Source: Caulobacter segnis
GTDB lineage: Bacteria > Pseudomonadota > Alphaproteobacteria > Caulobacterales > Caulobacteraceae
DNA length: 64,000 nucleotides
NCBI RefSeq assembly: GCF_023935105.1
Contig: NZ_CP096040.1
Span: forward strand, 620,001-684,000
Direction of reading: 5' to 3'
In this document: in pieces, positions 58,861 through 64,000 of the stretch
Layout of the letters: each line of letters opens with the position of its first letter
Position numbering within the stretch: position 1 is the stretch's first letter
Notes under the pieces: model-generated
What the model was told of the DNA's origin: nothing
What the model saw: the letters and a program-made list of their open reading frames with translations, nothing else
Database searches by the model: none
Position numbers and translations under genes: made by a program

Positions 58861-61767
58861 TCAGTGCGTCGCGTCCCAGTAAGCCACAGCTTCGGCGTCG
58901 CGAAGGCTAAGCTCTGGGTAGCGAGGATCGGTTCCCACTTCCGGCAGGATGCGCCAGGAGCGGGCGCACTTGGCGCCCTCGGCCAGCCTGGGATCGACCG
59001 ACACGCTCTTGACCTCGTCGGTCCGGAACGCGCCGGCGTCGCCCGCGACCAGGGTGGCGGCCGAGGTGCGGAACACCTCGGCGGCGTCCAGGCCATCGAA
59101 GGCGGCCAGCAGGTCGGCGTCGGCGATGTGGACCACCGGCGCGGCCTCAAGGGCAGAACCGATGCGCTTTTCGCGGCGCTCGACTTCCAGGGCGCCGGTC
59201 ACCACGGAGGTGACGGTCTCGACCTTGGCCCAGCGGGCGGCCTCGGCCTGGTTTTCCCAGGCCGGCACATTGTCGGGGATCACGCGGTAGGCCACCGGGC
59301 CGGCCTCGGGGAAGCGGGTGACCCACGCTTCTTCCATCGTGAAGCTGGCCAGCGGGGCCAGCCAGATGGTCAGGCGGTCGAAGACATGGTCCAGCACCGT
59401 GCGATAGGCGCGGCGACGCAGCGCGTTGGGCGCGTCGCAGTACAGGCTGTCCTTGCGGATGTCGAAGAACAGCGCCGACAGGTCGCCCTGGCAGAACTCG
59501 ATCAGCGGCCGGATCACGTCGCTGAAGCGATAGGCCTCGTAGGCGGCCTTCACCTGACCATCCAGTTCCCACAGGCGGTGCAGGATGAACTTCTCCAGCG
59601 GCGGGAAGTCGGCGTAGTCGGTGACGCGCTCGGCCTTGTCGAAGCCGGCCAGGGCGCCCAGCAGGTAGCGCATGGTGTTGCGCAGCTTGCGATAGGCGTC
59701 GGTGGTGGTGGCCAGGATCGTCTTGCCGATCCGCTGGTCCTCCGAATAGTCGACCATCGCCGCCCACAGGCGCAGAATCTCGGCGCCGGACTCCTTGGTG
59801 ATCGCCTGCGGCTCGACCGTGTTGCCCTTGGACTTGGACATCTTCTCGCCGTTCTCGTCCTGGGTGAACCCATGGGTGAGAACCGCCTTGTAGGGGGCGC
59901 GGCCGCGTGATCCGCAGCCTTCGAGAAGCGACGACTGGAACCAGCCGCGGTGCTGGTCCGAGCCCTCCAGATAGAGGTCGGCGGGCCAGTGGCTGTCGGC
60001 GCGGCCCTCGATCGTGAAGGCGTGAGTGCAGCCGCTGTCGAACCAGACATCGAGGATGTCGGTGATCTTCTCGTACTGGGCCGGGTCGTGGACGCCCAGG
60101 AAGTCGGCGTCGGGGGTCGTGAACCAGGCGTCCGCGCCGCCCTGGCGGATGGCGTCCAGGATACGGGCGTTGACCGCCGGGTCGTTCAGCGGATGGCCGG
60201 TGTGCTTGTCCACGAACATGGCCAGCGGCGTGCCCCAGTTGCGCTGGCGGCTGACCAGCCAGTCGGGACGGGTCTCGACCATCGAGCCGATGCGGTTGCG
60301 GCCGGCGTCGGGGTGGAAGGCGGTGTCGGCGATGGCCTGAACGGCCGTCTCGCGCAGGGTCTTGCCGCCCAGGCTGTCCACGGCGTGGTCCATGCGGATG
60401 AACCACTGCGGGGTGTTGCGGAAGATCACCGGGGCCTTGGAGCGCCAGCTGTGCGGATAGCTGTGCTCGACGCGGCCGCGCGCCAGCAGGTTGCCGGCCT
60501 CGATCAGCTTGTCCATCACCGCGCCGTTGGCGGGCCCGAACTTGCCGGCCTTCTTGCCCTCGGTCTCGATGACCTGCAGGCCGCCAAACATCGGCACGTG
60601 CGCGTAGTAGGCGCCGTCGGGATCGACGGTGTCGGGGATCTCGCGATGACCGTGGGCCAGCCAGACCTGATAGTCGTCCGCGCCATGGCCCGGGGCGGTG
60701 TGGACGAAGCCGGTGCCGGCGTCATCGGTCACGTGGTCGCCGGCCAGCATCGGCACGGCGAAGCCGTAGTGGCTGTCGAGGTCGGCCAGCGGGTGGGCCA
60801 GGACCATGCCTTCGCAATCGACGCTTTCGATCTTCTCGAACGACGCGACCTTGGCGGCCTTGAAGACATCCTCGGCCAGCTTCTCGGCCACGATCAGACG
60901 ATCGCCGACGGCCGACCACGGGGCGAACTCCAGGCCTTCCTCGAGCGCCTTCACCTCGTATACCGCGTACGGGATGTCCGGATTGTACGAGACCGCGCGG
61001 TTGGCCGGGATGGTCCACGGCGTGGTGGTCCAGATCACCAGCTTCGCGCCGACGGCGGCGTCCGAACCCTCGACGACCGGGAACTTCACCCAGATCGTGG
61101 GGCTGACATGGTCGTGGTACTCGATCTCGGCGTCGGCCAGGGCGGTGCGCTCGACCGGGCTCCACATCACCGGCTTGGAGCCGCGATAGAGCTGGCCGGT
61201 CGACAGGAACTTGTGGAACTCGGCCACGATCGTGGCTTCGCTGCTGAAGTCCATGGTGGCGTAGCGGTTCCACCAGTCGCCCAGCACGCCCAGGCGCTGG
61301 AACTCGGTCTTCTGAGCCTCGATCCAGCCGGCGGCGTAGGCGCGGCACTCGCGGCGGAACTCCTCGGCCGGGACCTCGTCCTTGCGGCGGCCCTTGGCGC
61401 GGAATTGCTCCTCGATCTTCCACTCGATCGGCAGGCCGTGGCAGTCCCAGCCCGGCACGTAGTCGACGTCGTAACCCAGGGCGAAGCGCGAGCGGACCAC
61501 GAAGTCCTTCAGCGTCTTGTTCAGGGCGTGGCCGATGTGGATCGCGCCGTTGGCGTAGGGCGGGCCGTCGTGCAGCACGTACAGCGGCGCGCCGTCGGCT
61601 TGTCTCTTTGCGCGAACAGCGCCGTACAGGCCCTTGGGCGACAGGGCGGCCCAGCCCTCCAGGATCTCGGGCTCCTTCTTGGGCAGACCCGCGCGCATCG
61701 GGAAGGGGGTGTCGGGAAGGAAGACGGTCTCGCGATAGTCGCGGGTGGGCGTGGCGTCGTCGGCCAT
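58861..61767 (-). CDS. ileS: Isoleucyl-tRNA synthetase
   Basis: This 968-residue class I synthetase attaches isoleucine to its tRNA. HIGH appears in PPYANGAIHIGHALNKTLKD and KMSKS in NGEKMSKSKGNTVEPQAI. The editing domain (CP1) and the anticodon-binding domain are complete. Its length is normal for alphaproteobacteria. The start is ATG 61767. It belongs to a conserved run with lspA, ribF, MaoC and HAD genes. Confidence 0.98.
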   Translation of the reverse strand: MADDATPTRDYRETVFLPDTPFPMRAGLPKKEPEILEGWAALSPKGLYGAVRAKRQADGAPLYVLHDGPPYANGAIHIGHALNKTLKDFVVRSRFALGYDVDYVPGWDCHGLPIEWKIEEQFRAKGRRKDEVPAEEFRRECRAYAAGWIEAQKTEFQRLGVLGDWWNRYATMDFSSEATIVAEFHKFLSTGQLYRGSKPVMWSPVERTALADAEIEYHDHVSPTIWVKFPVVEGSDAAVGAKLVIWTTTPWTIPANRAVSYNPDIPYAVYEVKALEEGLEFAPWSAVGDRLIVAEKLAEDVFKAAKVASFEKIESVDCEGMVLAHPLADLDSHYGFAVPMLAGDHVTDDAGTGFVHTAPGHGADDYQVWLAHGHREIPDTVDPDGAYYAHVPMFGGLQVIETEGKKAGKFGPANGAVMDKLIEAGNLLARGRVEHSYPHSWRSKAPVIFRNTPQWFIRMDHAVDSLGGKTLRETAVQAIADTAFHPDAGRNRIGSMVETRPDWLVSRQRNWGTPLAMFVDKHTGHPLNDPAVNARILDAIRQGGADAWFTTPDADFLGVHDPAQYEKITDILDVWFDSGCTHAFTIEGRADSHWPADLYLEGSDQHRGWFQSSLLEGCGSRGRAPYKAVLTHGFTQDENGEKMSKSKGNTVEPQAITKESGAEILRLWAAMVDYSEDQRIGKTILATTTDAYRKLRNTMRYLLGALAGFDKAERVTDYADFPPLEKFILHRLWELDGQVKAAYEAYRFSDVIRPLIEFCQGDLSALFFDIRKDSLYCDAPNALRRRAYRTVLDHVFDRLTIWLAPLASFTMEEAWVTRFPEAGPVAYRVIPDNVPAWENQAEAARWAKVETVTSVVTGALEVERREKRIGSALEAAPVVHIADADLLAAFDGLDAAEVFRTSAATLVAGDAGAFRTDEVKSVSVDPRLAEGAKCARSWRILPEVGTDPRYPELSLRDAEAVAYWDATH

Positions 61768-61930
61768 GGATGGGTGTCCGGCTTTACTAGGGTGTCGGAA
61801 GAGGGCGGGAAAAACCCGGCGCGCGCTGGACGATCGACCGGCGGCGTCACGCCGGGCGGATAATTCGCGAAATCTTCCGAACGGAATTCATGGGGTTGGG
61901 GGATAGCAGAGGGCGGCAGGTGACGCCAGT

Positions 61931-62042
61931 ACTTGCCCCCTCCGCGCCTGCGGCGCTCCTCCCCCAGAGGGGGAAGAAGGGCCGCGAACCTTCCGCCCCC
62001 TCCGGGGGCGGACGACCGCGAAGCGGTCAGGTGGGGGCAAGT
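61931..62042. repeat. Palindromic repeat, family C
   Basis: Outer arms ACTTGCCCCC and GGGGGCAAGT are perfect inverts. Inside are further palindromes (TCCGCGCCTGCGGCG, CCCCCAGAGGGGG, CGCCCCCTCCGGGGGCG, GACCGCGAAGCGGTC). This lies in the 282-base gap between ileS and ribF, whose remaining bases (61768-61930) I cannot assign to a gene. It may interrupt the ribF-ileS transcript. Confidence 0.7.
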
Positions 62043-62049
62043 GACCGCT

Positions 62050-63003
62050 TCAAAACGCCGGCGCGACGATCGCTCGGGCGTCCTTTTCGTCCTGGCGGAT
62101 CTGCTGGATCATCAGCTCCAGGCTGTCGAACTTCAGTTCCGGGCGCAGGAAGGCGATCAGGTCGGTCTCGATGATCTGGCCGTAGAGATCCTCGTCGAAG
62201 TCGAACAGCCAGGTCTCCAGCCGGGTCTCGACGATGCCGGTGGTCGGGTTGTTGCCCAGGTTGGCCACGCCGGGCACCTCGCGGCCGTCGGGCAGGCGGG
62301 TGCGGGTGGCGTAGACGCCCAGCTTGGGCACCACATAGTCCTCGACCTCGACATTGGCGGTCGGGAAGCCCAGCTGGCGGCCCAGCTGCTGGCCCCGGCG
62401 CACCACGCCCTCGATGGCGAAGGGCCGGCCCAGGATGCGGGCCGCCTGGTCGGGCTGGCCGTCGCGCAGGGCGTCGCGGACGGCGGTGGACGAGAACTTT
62501 TCGCCGTCTCCTTCCGTCGAGACCTCGGACACCGGCTCGGCCACCGAGACGGTGAAGCCGTATTCCTCGCCATAGGTCTTCATCAGCGCGGCGCTACCGG
62601 TGCGGCCGCGGCCGAACGAGATGTCGAAGCCGACGGCCACGTGCTTTACGCCCAGGCCCTCGACCAGCACCTTCTCGACGAACTCGCGATCGCCGAAGCT
62701 GGCCATCTCGAAGTCGAAGGGCAGCAGGTAGAAGAGATCGACGCCCAGCCCGCCCAGCGCGCGCGCCTGCTGGGCGTGGGTCATCAGCTTGAAGGCCGGT
62801 TCGGTCGGGCGGAACAGGCGACGCGGGTGCGGGTCGAAGCTGACCACGCCCAACGGCGTCTTGGACGCCAGCGCGGCTTTCGCCGCCTGGGCGATCACCT
62901 GCTGGTGCCCCCGGTGCACGCCATCGAAATTGCCCAGGGCCACGGACGCGCCGCGCTCCTCGGAGGGCAGGTCCTTCCAGGCGTGTACGGTCTTCAGCGT
63001 CAT
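62050..63003 (-). CDS. ribF: Bifunctional riboflavin kinase / FAD synthetase RibF
   Basis: This 317-residue enzyme makes FMN then FAD from riboflavin. The N-terminal nucleotidyltransferase domain has ALGNFDGVHRGHQQVI (HxGH-type) and STAVRDALRDG; the C-terminal kinase domain has GQQLGRQLGFPTANVEV and GVANLGNNPTTG. It overlaps the MaoC gene by one base (TGATG), so the two are translationally coupled. Confidence 0.98.
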   Translation of the reverse strand: MTLKTVHAWKDLPSEERGASVALGNFDGVHRGHQQVIAQAAKAALASKTPLGVVSFDPHPRRLFRPTEPAFKLMTHAQQARALGGLGVDLFYLLPFDFEMASFGDREFVEKVLVEGLGVKHVAVGFDISFGRGRTGSAALMKTYGEEYGFTVSVAEPVSEVSTEGDGEKFSSTAVRDALRDGQPDQAARILGRPFAIEGVVRRGQQLGRQLGFPTANVEVEDYVVPKLGVYATRTRLPDGREVPGVANLGNNPTTGIVETRLETWLFDFDEDLYGQIIETDLIAFLRPELKFDSLELMIQQIRQDEKDARAIVAPAF

Positions 63004-63437
63004 CAGGCGGCCTTGCGCGGAACCATGACCAGGGCTTCGCCGTCGACCACCGCCTTGCCGTTGACCTTGCAGACGGTGGCGAGGGTGACCTGGGCCTTGG
63101 CCTCGTTGATTTCGGTGATCGTGGCGGAGGCGGTGACCGTGTCGCCGATCTTGACCGGCCGGCGGAAGCGCAGCGCCTGCGACAGGTAGATCGCGCCCGG
63201 ACCGGGCAGGGCCGTGCCCAGCACCGCCGAGATATAGCCGGCCGACAGCATGCCGTGGGCGATGCGCTCGCCAAAGCTGGTGCCGGCGGCGTAGGCGGCG
63301 TCCAGGTGGACGGGATTGTTGTCGCCGGTCACCTCGGCGAAGGCCTGGATGTCGGCCTCGCCGACGGTGCGGACCAACTCGGCGGTCTGGCCGACGCTCA
63401 GTTCTTCGAGAAACTTACCTTGGATCTGGCCCTGCAT
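63003..63437 (-). CDS. MaoC-family (R)-specific enoyl-CoA hydratase
   Basis: This 144-residue single hot-dog-fold hydratase shows FAEVTGDNNPVHLDAAYA with the catalytic Asp and His, GERIAHGMLSAGYISAVLG, and a full C-terminal strand (AKAQVTLATVCKVNGKAVVDGEALVMVPR). Such enzymes hydrate trans-2-enoyl-CoA to (R)-3-hydroxyacyl-CoA, often for polyhydroxyalkanoate synthesis. It is coupled to ribF by a one-base overlap. A TGTGC-N3-GCACA palindrome lies 22 bases upstream of its ATG. Confidence 0.92.
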   Translation of the reverse strand: MQGQIQGKFLEELSVGQTAELVRTVGEADIQAFAEVTGDNNPVHLDAAYAAGTSFGERIAHGMLSAGYISAVLGTALPGPGAIYLSQALRFRRPVKIGDTVTASATITEINEAKAQVTLATVCKVNGKAVVDGEALVMVPRKAA

Positions 63438-63459
63438 GACGCGTCCCCTGCGTTTTTAT

Positions 63460-63472
63460 TGTGCGTTGCACA
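63460..63472. promoter_or_regulatory. Palindrome upstream of the MaoC gene
   Basis: TGTGC-GTT-GCACA is a perfect inverted repeat 22 bases before the MaoC ATG, in an AT-rich patch. TGC-N-GCA type palindromes are bound by PhaR-like regulators of polyhydroxybutyrate genes, which would fit the enzyme; no regulator gene is in the window. Confidence 0.4.
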
Positions 63473-63495
63473 CAGTCTAGCGTCTCAAGCCGGCT

Positions 63496-64000
63496 TCACC
63501 AGACCAGATCGCCAATCGCGTGGGTCGCGCCCACCTGCTCGGCGTCCAGCAGGGCGTGAACGGCGTCGGGCTCGAGGTTCCCGTCGGGGCCGATGGCCTT
63601 CTCGCCGTGAATGCCCTTGGCGATGAACAGGCAGGCCAGCTTTTGGTCGTGGGCGCCCTTGACGTCGGTGATGACGCCGTCGCCCACGCAAAGCACCCGG
63701 TCGCGGTCGACGGGGCGGTCCAGCAGGCGGGCGGCCTCGGCCAGGGCCAGGTCGTAGATCGCGCCATAGGGCTTGCCGGCCATGACGACCCTGCCGCCCA
63801 GGCTCTCATAGAGGTCGGCCAGGGCCCCGGCGCAGAAGATCAGCTTGTCGCCGCGCTGCACCACGCGGTCGGGATTGGCGCAGATGAACAGCAGGCCCCG
63901 GTCGGCGGCGACCTTCAGGCGGTCGCGATAGTCCTCGGGGACCTCGGTCTCGTCCTCGTAGAGGCCGGTGCAGGAGATGAAGTCGGCGTCCTCGCAGCTG
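63496..64000 (-). CDS. HAD-superfamily subfamily IIA hydrolase (TIGR01459), cut by window edge
   Basis: The C-terminal 167 or so residues of a phosphatase-like HAD protein are present, the rest lying beyond the window. The frame stays open from the edge (SCTGLYEDETEVPEDYRDRL, then LLFICANPDRVVQRGDKL) and contains GGRVVMAGKPYGAIYDLALA and RVLCVGDGVITDVKGAHDQK, the HAD motif with its Asp pair. TIGR01459 proteins lie next to MaoC and ribF in related genomes. The gene starts to the right of the window. Confidence 0.93.
   Translation of the reverse strand, partial: SCEDADFISCTGLYEDETEVPEDYRDRLKVAADRGLLFICANPDRVVQRGDKLIFCAGALADLYESLGGRVVMAGKPYGAIYDLALAEAARLLDRPVDRDRVLCVGDGVITDVKGAHDQKLACLFIAKGIHGEKAIGPDGNLEPDAVHALLDAEQVGATHAIGDLVW

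Overview
The window is GC-rich (roughly two thirds G+C) chromosomal DNA from an alphaproteobacterium, most likely Caulobacter or a close relative. The evidence is the TonB-dependent receptor style, a CdnL/CarD regulator next to FdxA, the lspA-ileS-ribF-MaoC-HAD gene order, a CIRCE-controlled groESL operon, the cobaltochelatase subunit CobT and the families of intergenic palindromes. I see no tRNA, rRNA, insertion sequence, phage or CRISPR array.

Layout. 1-6.4 kb is a nutrient-uptake locus: the end of one TonB-dependent receptor, an ECF sigma/FecR pair, a second homologous receptor and a secreted PI-PLC-like enzyme. 6.4-13.5 kb is the most unusual part: a Crp-like regulator divergent from a membrane TIR-TPR protein, a small DP-EP-like protein, a protein joining a TPR-like region, a putative SLOG-like Rossmann domain and a class III nucleotide cyclase domain, then a three-gene unit of unknown function whose large protein has two QxW motifs. 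13.5-17.3 kb is a peroxide-response block: a Fur-like gene, katG broken by two single-base deletions, and divergent oxyR with an OxyR-type dyad in front of it. 17.3-24.1 kb holds NhaA, an MFS carrier, a hybrid PAS kinase, CdnL and FdxA. 24.3-28.6 kb holds a GGDEF-EAL protein, an orphan histidine kinase and a secreted unknown. 28.6-34 kb has an S4 protein, an Suv3-like helicase (frameshifted), an amidohydrolase and an Ogt-type methyltransferase.

34-44.4 kb has rpmB, an NAD-salvage pair (NadM-Nudix and nicotinamide phosphoribosyltransferase) behind a promoter overlapped by a perfect palindrome, two small secreted paralogues with matching leaders, a phytase-type esterase-like protein, cobT and a DUF3089 hydrolase. 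44.6-53.3 kb has groESL, two VOC proteins, a second methyltransferase, an acyl-CoA dehydrogenase and a TipAS-type MerR regulator. 53.3-64 kb has mutL, two TraB/GumN-like paralogues, and the housekeeping run DUF3035-lspA-ileS-ribF-MaoC-HAD, interrupted by palindromic repeats.

Four otherwise well-conserved genes (the cyclase, katG, the helicase and the phytase-like gene) carry five single-base indels between them, three of them in C/G homopolymers. This pattern suggests sequencing error as much as gene decay, so these loci need checking against reads before being called pseudogenes.
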